From positions 13,757,777 through 13,821,776 of the forward strand of contig NW_024881303.1 of assembly GCF_018691265.1 (NCBI RefSeq): a stretch of 64,000 bases of DNA. Direction: 5' to 3'. The notes beneath the pieces are model-generated. The model ran no database searches. It had not been told where the DNA came from and saw only the letters and a list, made by a program, of their open reading frames with translations. Each line of letters begins with the position of its first letter. Within the stretch, counting starts at the first letter, position 1. Source of the stretch: Tyto alba. Taxonomy: Eukaryota; Chordata; Aves; Strigiformes; Tytonidae. A program made the position numbers and the translations under genes. Below, piece after piece: positions 21,701 through 33,820 of the stretch.

Positions 21701-24016
21701 ACACGCCTCTTATCTCTTTAAAACTTACTCCGGCTGTTCACCAAGAGCTGAACTGGGGTTTGTCTTCAGAAATCTGAAGACTTCTCTCAGTCATTCACCT
21801 CAGAGCTCCAATTTTTTCAGGAAAGACCCCAGCAAAAGCAAGGAAGGTAAAGTATTTTATGTTTCTGGGGCTAAAGAGTTAAAAAAAAAAAAACAAAAAA
21901 AAAACAAAAACACCCAAAAAAAACAAAACAAAAAAACCAACACACAATACCAAAACACCTCAAACCAAACGCTACATTTAACAGTCTGTTTGCTACACAC
22001 GGAACAGATCAAGAAGAAACATTACTTTCACCACAAGGCAATTTAAATTCCCCATTTTATTCTGTGTCTGTTCCTCTTTTCTATCTTCTTTTTCTTCCTT
22101 TGAGCTGTCCCTTATGGAAATAGACTGGCTTTTCTTATTCTTTGTACTCTTTATTGTTCTTTGTTTTAACTCCTTTAAAGAAGTTATGCCTAGTTTTTAG
22201 GATTCCTGAGAGACCTGTTTTCTGCTTGCTGATGTAGTGCTTTCTTCCACCAGACCTCATTTACCAATTCGTCTCCATTTATGTGAAGCAACTAGACATC
22301 CCTATAATATGGGATGAAAACTATACAGCCATTTGATTTTCCTCTAGAATTACAATGGGCTAATCCAAAATTACCTGCCTGACAACATATGCACTGGAAA
22401 GCACACATTAGCTTCTGGTAGCCCATTTACTGGTACTTGAAGACAACTACTTCACTTGGGCTGAAAAAGTTTGCTTCTACTAATACTGAATTTTAGTTTT
22501 AACCAAGAATGGGGGAATGGACATAAAAAGGAAGAGCAGAGGATGTGGGGTGAGTTAAAAAACACCACTTGGGAGCAAGGTGTGAGGCAGACGCTGCTTC
22601 TTCAAAGCTCTCCAAAAGTATTCGTATCTGATTCTATACGCACAGATTGCCTCCATGCCTTTTCTACTTGTCTTGCTTTCCTTTTACTACTGAAACATTA
22701 CTCACTGCTTTGAAAAGGTTACTTTGCCATCATGGCTTTCACTGTAGCTCGCCAGAACAAGTCTTGCTGGGGTATTAAGAATGACACTCTAGAGAAGTGA
22801 AAATGTGAAGTGGTAATGATGACTGCTTAATCCTTTACTCTGCCCTTCCGTGAACCTGTGCTTTTCTTGGGTAAATAACAACAGTTCTCTGTTAGTCTGA
22901 TCACTTTGCTTTTATTTTGACTTTCTTAGTTATTTGTTTACACTCAGGTTGTCATAGGTCCAAGGTTGATTATTCCTCTCTTAAATCGGAACTTCTCTGA
23001 TAGGTCATGTAGAAGCCCTGTTGTGTTAGACCTTTCTTTGTGTTTTTTAACCAAGAGATAACCTGGGTAGTTAAAAAGCTTACAAATGTTCTGTTATTTC
23101 AGTGATATTCCTATAGCAGCTTGAAAAACTGGTTAAATGAAGGCTTTAATCTTTCTGCCTTTTATCCTAGAAATTTCTCCTTGTATTGTTTTTTCTTCAG
23201 ACCTTAAGAGTAGAGAGTTTGTAGACTTCATAGGTTTTATCTGTACACTCATCACTGTCAAATTATCAGCTCAAATTTGCATTGTAAATATATACTCTGA
23301 CATCTGATGATGTGTTTTTTCTATTTTCTGAGTTAAGTACTGAATATCAGCTTTATTGTCCAAAACTGACATCTTATGAAAAGATCATTAGGAAAATCTT
23401 GTTCTCACAATCCTATATAAGATATGCTATAATCACCATTGCAGACTTCAATTTTTGTACTCTCTTTTTCTTCCATGTTTTTAGGCTTTTTACATTTTTT
23501 GCATAGATAAACTGTTAGGCAAAAAATAATCTAATTTTTAGAACAATTCTACTTTTTGCTCTTCTGTGTCTCAGGGATGTTTACTGGATTGCTGAAATCA
23601 GGACAAATATCAATTTTCCCATCTTTTCTACTTATTTCAACAGTCATCTAAACAAAACCTGCAAATTTTATTTCTGCGAGGTCAAAATCCTTTTTGTTAG
23701 AATGGAGTCTATCCAACATAACCAGAATCTGTTGGAACAGAAATTGCCCAGATACTAATCCAAAAATAATTTCAAAACACAAACCCCAGCACTCTGTAAA
23801 TCCAGACTAATTCTCTTTTCTCCCCTCCTTCCACCTGAGCTAACCAAACTACAAATCATTTTTACTTAGCTTGTTTGCTTCCAAAACCACTCTGATCCAA
23901 ATCTCCACAGTCTTTACAATAGCCTTTGAAAATTACAGTAACTGTGTTATGGCAGATCTTAGTGATTTCTACTGAGAATAACCTTATTTTTTTTTATTAT
24001 TTTATTTTTTGTTTTC
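21701..24016. other. Upstream intergenic DNA with an A-rich tract
   Basis: AT-rich, non-coding. An A-rich low-complexity stretch (AAAAC-type units) occupies about 21881-21970. The 228-codon plus-strand frame starting at 21360 joins CpG-island codons to this tract and is not credible as a gene. Nothing else is recognised. Confidence 0.7.
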
Positions 24017-24566
24017 ATAGAATGGTTTTGGTTGAAAAGGACCTTAAAGATCATCAATCCTCCTGCCCCAGGCAGGGCCCCCTTCCCCCAGCCCAGGGGG
24101 CTCCCAGCCCCGTCCAACCTGGCCTTGAACCCTTCCAGGGAGGGGGCAGCCACAGCTGCTCTGGGCACCCTGGGCCAGCGCCTCACCCCCCGCACAGGGA
24201 AGACCTTCTTCCTCACATCTAAATCTACGCTATTTCAATTTAAAGCCATTACCCCCTGTCCTATCACTACATGCCTTTGTAAAAAGTCCCTCCCCATCTT
24301 TCCTGTAGCCCTCTTTAAGTACTGGAAGGCTGCTATAACTTCTCTCCCCTAGGCTGAACAACCCCAACTGTCTCAGCCTGTCCTCACAGGGGAGGTGCTC
24401 CAGTCCTCTGATCATCTTCATGGCCCTCCTTTCAACTTGCTTCAAGAGGTCCATGTCTTTCTTATGCTGGGAGCCCCAGAGCTGGACACGGTAGTCCAGG
24501 TGGGGTGTCATGAGACCAGAGCAGAGGGGGAGAATCACCTCCCTCAACCTGCTGCAAGGTCTTTGC
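24017..24566 (-). mobile_element. CR1 LINE, 5'-truncated, minus strand
   Basis: The plus strand begins with the reverse complement of the CR1 3' end (CATAGAATGGTTTTGGTTG, then AAGGACCTTAAAGATCATC) and continues into the end of ORF2. On the minus strand residues such as PHLDYRVQLWG, ERRAMKMIRGLEHLPCEDRLRQLGLFSL and DRTGGNGFKL match the C-terminal region of CR1 ORF2. The copy stops near 24566 and is 5'-truncated, as is usual for CR1. The frame is broken over its length, so it is inactive. Confidence 0.93.
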
Positions 24567-27500
24567 ATTAGAAATTGGAAAGTACAGAACTTCATGTAAT
24601 CGTTGTCTGTGTATGGAGATCATCCAAGGTATTAACAATTGTACTAATTTCTTCACCTAAAAATACTGGAGTGGTGACTACAGACTGAGGACTGCTGGTC
24701 TAGTGAGCTCTTAACAGACTGTCATTCTTGGTAAATAGATAGTTTTATGGAAACCTTGGGACTTTGGGAGATTTACTTTGAAACTTGTTAGAGGATTCAG
24801 GGGCATCAGGTCACCAAAGACAGTGACTGCAACAACTGAATCCAGAAAAAAGTCTTCATGGATCTTTGTCCAGAAACTGTGATAGTTATTTTGTTTGTTC
24901 CAAGAAAATGGCACACAACAAATTGTGCGTTCTTAGACAGGAATAACGAACATATTCAAGGACTGAGCTACTGGAAAAAGCAGACTGAGACCGAGAATTG
25001 AAGCTTAGTAAAACTTCTTTTTGTACATAAGAGGTAGAAACAGAGTGCTTCAACCTTCTGGTCAGCAGCATGCAAGCAACTTTGAGAAGTCTGAAAATCC
25101 AGAAGCAGCAAGGAATCCCTGAATTTCTGTCCTGGCTAGAAGTATTTGTACTCTCAAGTGCCTGTTTGTCTACTAATATAACACCTTTTGACTGAAGAGA
25201 AGTTCAGTCAGGTTTTTATTTCATTGTTGCAAGGATGTGAAGATGGAGACTCTGCATCAGTAACAAGAAACGCAATGCAGGTCATCAATATAACATCTTC
25301 TAAAGGTCCTCGCAAACTCCTGGCAGCTAAAATCTGAGGCTAACAACAGTGTCACACAGAAACCATACGTGAGGCCCCACATGAGAGGGAGAAATAAATG
25401 ATTAGTTTGGGCTATTCTTATACATATTGCAAAGAGAAAGAAAAAAAATATAAATTACAGGGCAGTGCCATCTCCCTGAAAAAGCTTTGTGAATGAGCGT
25501 ATCAGAAACTTTAATGTCATGAGTGGAGAGGTTTATCTTTTATCCTTTGAAGGGATCTCATCAGCTATGGTTATATACAGGCACAAAGTTTTAGGATCTG
25601 TTGGCTGGGTTTACAAATGCATACACTGTGCTAGACTATGTGAGTAGCATTGTACATTAGATAAAAGCTCATCAGATGCAGCTGGAACTTTAAGGAACTA
25701 TTTTATGCTCTTTATGTTAGGTTGTCCCATCCTCACGTGTGACTGGACAGGATGGGCTGAGCCAGCCTACAGGCTTGTTGGGGTTGAGCAGAGCATCCTC
25801 TCTCTCCTTTTCTCCTAACCTCCTTGCCATCTCCAAGCTGCACAGCTGCATTTCTGCCCCCATGCCGGCTTTACTTTCGTTACTACCTCTGAATCTTCAG
25901 CAAGCTGATTCAGTACACTATGCTGGCAGGTGACCAACAAGAAAAACAAGAAATTAGTTCTGCTGTCATTGTACCCACTTCAAGAACATGTCTCTGCCCT
26001 CACAAAATGCAAAAGGTGAACGTCTATAGACTTCAGCGGGGAGAGAGGAATCTTGTCCAGCACCTTCTGTATCAGGGCATATAAACCAGAAAGTTTTTCT
26101 GCACAGAACGGATTTCACTACACACAGAAATAGCATCTATCAACAGCTAGCTAGAGATTACCAAAATATCTCTTTTATCATGGTATCATGGTAATTTTTT
26201 CCCATTGGAACAGTAGCCGGAGTGTGTAGAGCTAAATTATACAGCAATAATTTACAAGTGTTCAAGCCAAACCCATTCTCTTGCCTAGCACTGAAAATCC
26301 TCATAACCTCCCTCTCTAACTATTGACAAAGCACTAGCTCAGTGTTATCTATCACCCAATTACTATAGCACAGAGAATTCTGCCAGCTGTTTTAAAAAAT
26401 ACATTACATGAAATCTTAGCTGCTCTGAAGACTGAGGCAAAGCTTTCATCACTAGGGCAGGTTTCCATTGACTGTAGCAGTCTTGATCAAAGAATGAATG
26501 CAATTTTCCCATTTCTCAATGTTAGGAAAGTCAGAGATTTTGCCATCCCTGAGATCATAGTTTAGCTCTATTTTGATTTTGTAAAGAAAAATCCCTAAAT
26601 GTAGACATTTTAAATATTCAGTAGGATCCTACTTTCAGTTATTCCACTGATAGATGCATGCACCTTGCAATTAAAATACAGGGTTGAGAAACTACTACAT
26701 AAAAAGCAAATCAAGACAACAACAAAAAAACTTATTCTTTAGTAGATTTTTTAATATCCTGCTATTTACAGCACAAAAGATGAGAAACTGGAGGAGAAAT
26801 ATGTGTAGCATAGGCACAAAGCAAAATAAGATCTATTAAGGTAATATGACTCTCTCACTAATGCAAACAAAAATGAGATCTTATCTGGAGATGTTACAAA
26901 AAGAATGTATGTTTTCAAAGAAAGCTAAGCAAAAACATTTTTCAAAGAGCTAGAAGGATATCACTATCATTTTATATAGTACTGGGCTGTCTGTACTTGA
27001 CATATATAATAATGTAGACAGGTTCATTGAAAGATAGTGTGAGAATCATGGAAGGACTTTTTTAGTCTAAAGAGAGAGAAATGCTAAAAGATACATGCAT
27101 CATAATGTGTTAAAATAGGAAGACACAAGTACAAAAATTGGTAGTGGGCAGACGTAATGGCCAGAACTTTAGTTGGAAGAAAGATTAATTTAGCCTCAAT
27201 ATATAGACATTTTCTTTAACACTGAGTTTGTTCAGGCAATATGACAGTTTGCCATCATAATAGAGGTAAGATAATTAGATGTCTTTAAGGAAAGGTTAAG
27301 TACACTTATGGGAAGACTAATATAAAACCATCATTGCTTGAAGCAAGTGTTTGGATTAGATTACTGAAGATGTCCCTTTCAAAACCATCATTTATGGTCC
27401 TGCACTATATTTCTGTCAGGAAAACATCCTTTTGCAAATTGATGTTAAAAAAAGCCTGAATCCTAGGAATTTTTAAAAGGTGCTTGACAGTCTGACAGAT

Positions 27501-30500
27501 GTTAATAGTAGCTGTGAAGTTTGTATCATAGTGTGTCCAACATGTCCAACACGCTCTACTCACTGGAGATTAAGATAATGTTTAGTTTGTAATTCATATT
27601 ACCTTGTTATGTTTTATTTTCCTGCTGTGTGAAAGATTTGGTGCAGTGAATATGCACACAGATTCTTAATAGTCACCCAGTAAAGAGAACATTTTTGTTA
27701 CCATGTCAGTGATACGACATTTTAAAATATATTTTTAAGTACTTTCCTGAGGCTAGTAAAGTAATTTCACTTCCTGTATAAAACATAACTAGATCTGAGA
27801 CTTCATTTCAGGTCAGGGGCTGCCTGTGTGTACACGGGAGGGAAGGCAAGAGAGGGAGAAACAGTCTCTCTATTAAGGCAACATGTTCTTATGGTTTTCT
27901 GAATTGACAGAATAAATTATTCTATCTTCTGGCTGAACAGGATATTTATAAAGAAAAATGGACAGTTTGCTGTGAAACAGCCATATCTCAAAATGAACAG
28001 CTTAGTTTTAACCACATGGAGTTTGAAATGATAGTGAGACATTGAAGATTATGTGGCTGAGAGAGGGGAAATTCAACATTGAAGCACTGTTCAAGTTTTT
28101 AGGAAAATTGTCCATGTATGGATAATCCAGAAAGAGAAAGCATTACTGTATATTTCAGAGTGTGTGTAGAATCTACTTATGTAAGATCTTTATAATATAT
28201 ATGTCTGTATATGATATCTATGTATGGATAATGAACAGGAAAACAAACAGATACAGGAGAAGTATATAACAGAAAAAATAAATGTATGAAGAAATCTATT
28301 TTTAAAAATATCAGTTATCAGTACAAAATAGGTGTACTCAGAGAACTTACAAAACTTTACACTCTGAAACCTCTAGCATCCTCTGATACAGTTCTAATAA
28401 CAGTTTCAACCTGAACCCTGATACTTAGAGGTGCCTGATGTTTTTAAAGCCTTGAACTGGCCATGATGGAGGCTTCAGGTGTTTGCAATAGCCCATGGAG
28501 AAGTTGGTGTTTGGCAAAAAATAAGTGAAAAACAATCCACACACTTTTCTAGACTATTACTGCAGTCAGAACTCTAGCTGCTATTCAGTCTGTGATATTT
28601 TTCTTAATCTCAGCTGGATTTTTTTGCTAACTACAGAAGCAAGCTGTTATTTTCACTCTTAGTGCTTTCTCTGGTTTTGTGTTATTTTAAAAGAAAGATG
28701 TTGCATTTACTTCCATTGTAAACAACTCTTAACAGTTCCATTGTTGTTATTTATACATGCACGCATATGGGTATTTAATATCTGCTGTTTCCTGTTTCAT
28801 GCAAAAAGTTTCTGGTGTTTTTACTTTGTTTGTCTTCTAGAATTTTCCTCTACTCATTTTGTGTTGTTTGGTTGGTTTTTGTTTAGGTTTTTGCGATATA
28901 TGTGTTTATTTGCTTGAATTCCTGGTATATAAAAAAATATACCTTTACTAATACTAGAAATCAGGTTACCTTAACTCTGTCATAGTCCCAATTCACATCT
29001 TCTTTTTTGGTTCCTCTCTCTTGCGTTATAAACATTGCTGTGCTGTACAATTTTTTTATTTGCCGTACTGTTGCTAATTAGTTTCTCTGTTGCTATTTTT
29101 ATTAGATGGCATTTTATAACCATGGTTTTTATTGCTCTTTTTAATAATAATGTTAAACTATAAAATGGAACCTAAACTAAGTTCTATTTACATTATTATA
29201 TTTACCTTGCATTTTGTCTAAGTCTATTTAATCTTTATTTTATTACAGGATATATTATAACCATCAGTTGAAAATGATCAGTTTTGATGAAATTTCTACT
29301 GTTCTCTATCAATGCATTTTCACCTCCTGGGTAAGGGACACCTCAAGAAACTGCCTCAAGAGTCTTGTTCCAGTTGTAAATGTAAGGATAATATTTTCTA
29401 ACAATTGGTGTCATAAAAATAATTATTTGAGAAATAAAAAGAACTCAAACCAAAAGGAACATCTGATGGGAATAATAAAGCAGAGCATACCAGAAGCAGT
29501 CCTGTTTACCATAGCCAGAAGTGCTTTTCCGCAGTCTAGCACCAAGGACAAGAAAAACAGAGATTGGCAAAATATCAACCCTTTATACACATGTAATATC
29601 AAGAAAGTAATTTTCACAAAGATATATAACCTGTTTGCCTTGGTTTAGTTTATGTCTCAGCTCTGAATTTCCCAGGAAATCTTTCTTCTTTCTAGCCTTA
29701 TTTTGAAATGAAAGAATTTACACATGAAGGACAAATGTTCAATATATGGTACCAAAATCATATATTTAAAATTGTTAATGCTGGTAAATACTCGCAGTTA
29801 GGAAGTCTGAATTCTCACATAACAAAAGGCACAACTTTTTGCCTTGTAATTCCCATGTCAGTCCTAAAATAATCTGTAAATTTGGAAAGACAATTTTCAG
29901 TGAAAGATCTCCAGTGAAACAAATTAACTACTTCAGTAAGCCAATCCAGTACTTAATGCATATTAATGTAGAATATTCAGTGATAGGAATGATTGTATAA
30001 AGAATGGTTTTAGATTAAAAGTATAAATTAATTAAGCAGGAATGTTGTTGTGCCAGAAACACCTCCATTCCTTAGCAGTGAAGATTAAGTAGGTGGCTGA
30101 GGCAAGGCTGAATTAGCTGTGATTTGGTTTTTCCCAAATCAGATCTAACTGATAAGATTTTTGCAAATCAAATAAAGACAAATAACTTGACATGCAAGAA
30201 TGAGGGTTTTTACTCACTGCAGAGTATGCTGAGATCCTGCTTTTGCACTAGTTTCTTGTTGGCTGTTTCACAGAGAGAAAAGCTGAGGCACAGAGAAGGA
30301 AAGTAACTAGTTCAAACTCATGCTTGTGGCAATGTCAGGTATGCATGGTCAGGTCTCCTGCATTCCTGGTTCTTCTTACTATATTGCCACCTTTTGAGTG
30401 AACCAACAGACTTGGAAAGAGGAAGAAAGAAATTAGAGCGGGAAAAAAGAAAAGGAGCTATTCAGTACAGGTCATGTTAAAAACTGGAACTGAATACAGA

Positions 30501-33500
30501 GTTACCTTGCGTTCTGAATTTCCAGTCCTGATAGCTACTGACAAGGGAAATACTGGTTCTTTTTGTCAGAAGTGGACACATTTTCAGTTTCCCAAACTAA
30601 TATGAACTATGGATCTTCTGCTGGAAGGTCTATGTGCTTACGTTCTTGAAATTGTAATTTTTGTAATGTTTATCTTTTATCATTTTTTTCACTGCTACCA
30701 TGAATTATGCTAACTATAAATTGTTCACACTTGCAGGTTGTCTATGAACTAATTATATGTTTCATCTACATATTGTTTATGAATGTTTAACACATGCACA
30801 AGTATGATACTTCTCTTCCAAGTAAAATAATCCTTAGCCTTTTTGCTCAAAAGTGTGATTTTCCCACTATTCCCTTCCCATCTTCAAACAGAAATGTGTC
30901 ATAAATCTTTTGAGTCCTGCTCTCTTGCATAATGCAGTAGCATTGAATAACTTACTTTTCTGATTTAGTAATATTCACCATTACTATCATATAGATTTTG
31001 ATCTGTTCTCCCTTTTTGTTATACCTTATGAAATTAATTTGTAGATGATAATACACGGTGGACACAACAGGGCTTTGTGAACTGGAAACAGAACAAAGAA
31101 TCTATCATATATTACACGATCACTGGCTTGCATTTTGCTTACTATAGGCAAAAGCCTCTAGTGACAAAGAGGAGAATAGCTATCTCTTTAACTGCAGCTC
31201 TGGAAAGCAGTGGCAAGCGGTTCTAATATGAAAGATACAACAATGCTCTCAATTATTTTTGCATAAATGCAGAAAACTACTGTTTTGGGCTGATATGACC
31301 ACTATATTTTATTATTATTTAATCAGTTTGTGTCTTTTTTATGTGTCTGTGTCTTATTTATATGGCTGTGTCTTATTTTAAATTTATAAATTCCTTAGGT
31401 CAAAATCCACCTTTTTATATTGCATTTCTAAAATACAAGTCTCTGTGATGGGTTCTTAGTAATTTTGACAATACCAAGGTGATTTAATATTAACGTTGCA
31501 TTGAATATGTCACAGCTACTATCAGGACTGTGATCTGACTGTGCAGGGCACTGTATAAATATATAGAAAGGTACACTCTTACTCAGAATGAATGTGAAAG
31601 AACACAAAAATGAAGGTAGAACATCCCACTAGGAGAAAACCACACCCAAATAACATGACCACAGTGATCTAGAAAAGAGTACACTTTCCCCATGGCTCTG
31701 AAGGATGGGGTTTTCTTATTGTTTCAACGTTTGTGTCTGTTGCAGAAAATATAAGTATGTACAAAACCTGTGCGATGTATATTATTGTATTATTTTTGAT
31801 GCTGAAAAATCAAGCCATCAACAGATATGAAATGCAAGAATTGAGGTCTGTATGCAAACTTAATTTGGCTTTTTGTGATTATGCTTCCTAATTCCATCTG
31901 CAATCTCATCATTACGTACTGTGTTTTGAGTATTCACCTTTTAAATAGCTTTTCAGTATTTTGTTTACTCCTGTGGCTTCTGTGCCTTATCTTGTGCATT
32001 CCTCAAAAACTGTTCTAAAGACAGTTACTGAACTTTCCCTGAGACTTTCCATGTTTATGGTATTAACATCCAACAGCTACACAAATAGACATGAATATAT
32101 TTTCAGAACATCCCTGTAACATAAGGCAGTATTCGTACATACATTTTATATCTGGAGGACTGAGGAACAAAAGAAATTAAAATAAACTGTTCCTGCTTGT
32201 TCTGAGTTGCCAACAGAAGACATTTTTTTCAGTGCTTTTAGCACATTAGTCATTCAAAGCACAGCTCTCAAAGACATGAAAGGCAATGTTGAAAGCGCAA
32301 CACCTTATCAATTCAAGCTGAAGTGAGAGACCCAGACAATGAGTAAAACATGATTGCCACACATGAATAGCTAGTGACTTGCCTAGCACTGTAGACAACA
32401 TCATAGAGAGGCAGGGTAGAAGATAATTTTGCAGAAGCTTTAATGCACAGGTCAGACTTTCTCCGCCCACTTCCCTCTGTACGCACCCTGACCGGTGGGC
32501 CCGAGGCCTGCACACCTTTCACAGCACAGCCGGAGCTAATTTTCACAACAGGCTGTTCCGTAAAACTGAACCCTGATTCCTGTCTCAATAAAAGTATGTG
32601 ACCTTTAAGTAAACCTTCCACCATAATAAAGTTATACAAGTGGGTTGAGAAAAGATTGCACAGAGAAGTGCATTTCCAATGTTTTACGAGCTTCATGTTG
32701 TTTTAAAAGCAGTGTGCAGGTAATATTCTGTGCCTTTTTTTGATGGTTTGTTTGCTTTTAAATCAGAAACAGGAGCAGCATATCCCACAATATGGCAGCA
32801 TCCTGGTGTCCTCACGGTTCGTCTGTGTGTTAGCAGTATCTAGAACTACTGCACAGAACTCTGCAGCTTGAGCCAGTGAAGTAACTGCTGGCCATGGCAA
32901 GTTGTCCTTCTTAGAGAGGCAATGCCACCCTTTGCTGAGGAGTTTTGCACATATTTGCTGACAGAAGATGAATGGTGAGACTTAGGAATTTTTAATTCCA
33001 TTTCAGGTATAGCTCCTGCTGTTTCTCTGTAAGATCAATTCCTTCCGCCCCATATTTCCAGCATTTCCTCATTAGAGTATTTTATAGCTCTTGGTCCTGT
33101 CTCAGTCTCCGTTACCCTTTTTTGGATTTCTCACACCAGTCTTCCTTTGCAATCAGTTCCACTTTCTTCTTTCCTAGTCCTTATGCAAGCTGTCCTGCTC
33201 CTTCTTTTCCTCCTGCTGCACCACTGCTCTCTAGGGAGCTGAGCCTCTTCATTTACTGCATCTCCTCTCACTCCCCATGGCTGCCTCCTCTGTCTCGCTG
33301 TTCTCACCTGAGTGGTTCATCTGTAAAGCAGCACCTAGTATGTTTTCATTACAGGCTCCCTTTCCACAACCTGCTTGCCTGTCCAGTCCCAGTTCTTCCC
33401 CAGTATCTGGGACTATCATAAAATCCAGAACCCTTCTTGTCTCTTCTCATTTTCTCACACATTAGATCTGGTCTCTGGAAACAGATACTCATTGGCTTTA

Positions 33501-33548
33501 AGGACTCTTCCTACAAGAAAGATGGGGTGGGAGTCTTTATCATGGACT
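24567..33548. other. Upstream intergenic DNA, no gene recognised
   Basis: About 9 kb, strongly AT-rich, with only chance ORFs; the longest plus-strand one (29268-29648, 126 codons) has no family-like motif and ordinary AT-biased codons. One probable old CR1 3' end is listed separately (27150-27415). No splice-flanked coding block or RNA gene was seen. Confidence 0.65.
27150..27415 (+). mobile_element. Possible ancient CR1-related 3' end
   Basis: The order of words is like the 3' end of an old CR1: a frame-broken stretch with GACAGTTTGCCATCATAATAG, then TTAGATGTCTTTAAGGAAAGG, then TTGGATTAGATTACTGAAGATGTCCCTTTC and a terminal ATCATTTATGGTCCTG. The match is weak and boundaries are guesses. Confidence 0.4.
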
Positions 33549-33820
33549 GTAGTGATAGGAGCTACAGTTTTAAATTTAAAGAGGGCAGATTTAGATTAAA
33601 CATAAGGAAGAAATTATTTACTGTAAGGGTGATGAGGCACTGGCCCAGGGTGCCCAGAGCAGCTGTGGCTGCCCCCTCCCTGGAAGGGTTCAAGGCCAGG
33701 TTGGACAGGGCTTTGAGCAACCTGGTCTCATAGAAGGTGTCCCTGACCATGGCAGAGGAGGTAGAAACTAGGTGATCTTTAAGGTCCCTTCCAGCCCAAA
33801 CCATTCTATGATTCAGCTCA
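33549..33820 (+). mobile_element. CR1 LINE 3' end, plus strand
   Basis: A short 5'-truncated copy. It opens with GATAGGAGCTACAG and AAAGAGGGCAGATTTAGATT, continues through AGGAAGAAATTATTTACTGT, GCCCAGAGCAGCTGTGG and TTCAAGGCCAGG, and ends with GGTGATCTTTAAGGTCCC and CCATTCTATGATTC. This is the standard avian CR1 3' end. No intact frame remains. Confidence 0.94.

Noticed and set aside
21360..22046. 228-codon plus-strand ORF overlapping the DLK1 start
   Set aside because: Its first part is CpG-island sequence rich in Arg, Gly, Ala and Pro antisense to DLK1, and its last part is a Lys/Asn/Gln run from an A-rich tract. There is no domain and it is open only because of composition.
24230..24595. 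121-codon minus-strand ORF with reverse-transcriptase-like C-terminus
   Set aside because: It is the remnant of CR1 ORF2, already covered by the CR1 feature, and not a host gene.
29268..29648. 126-codon plus-strand ORF
   Set aside because: Asn-, Lys- and Ile-rich with AT-biased codons in AT-rich DNA, with no motif; expected by chance over 64 kb.
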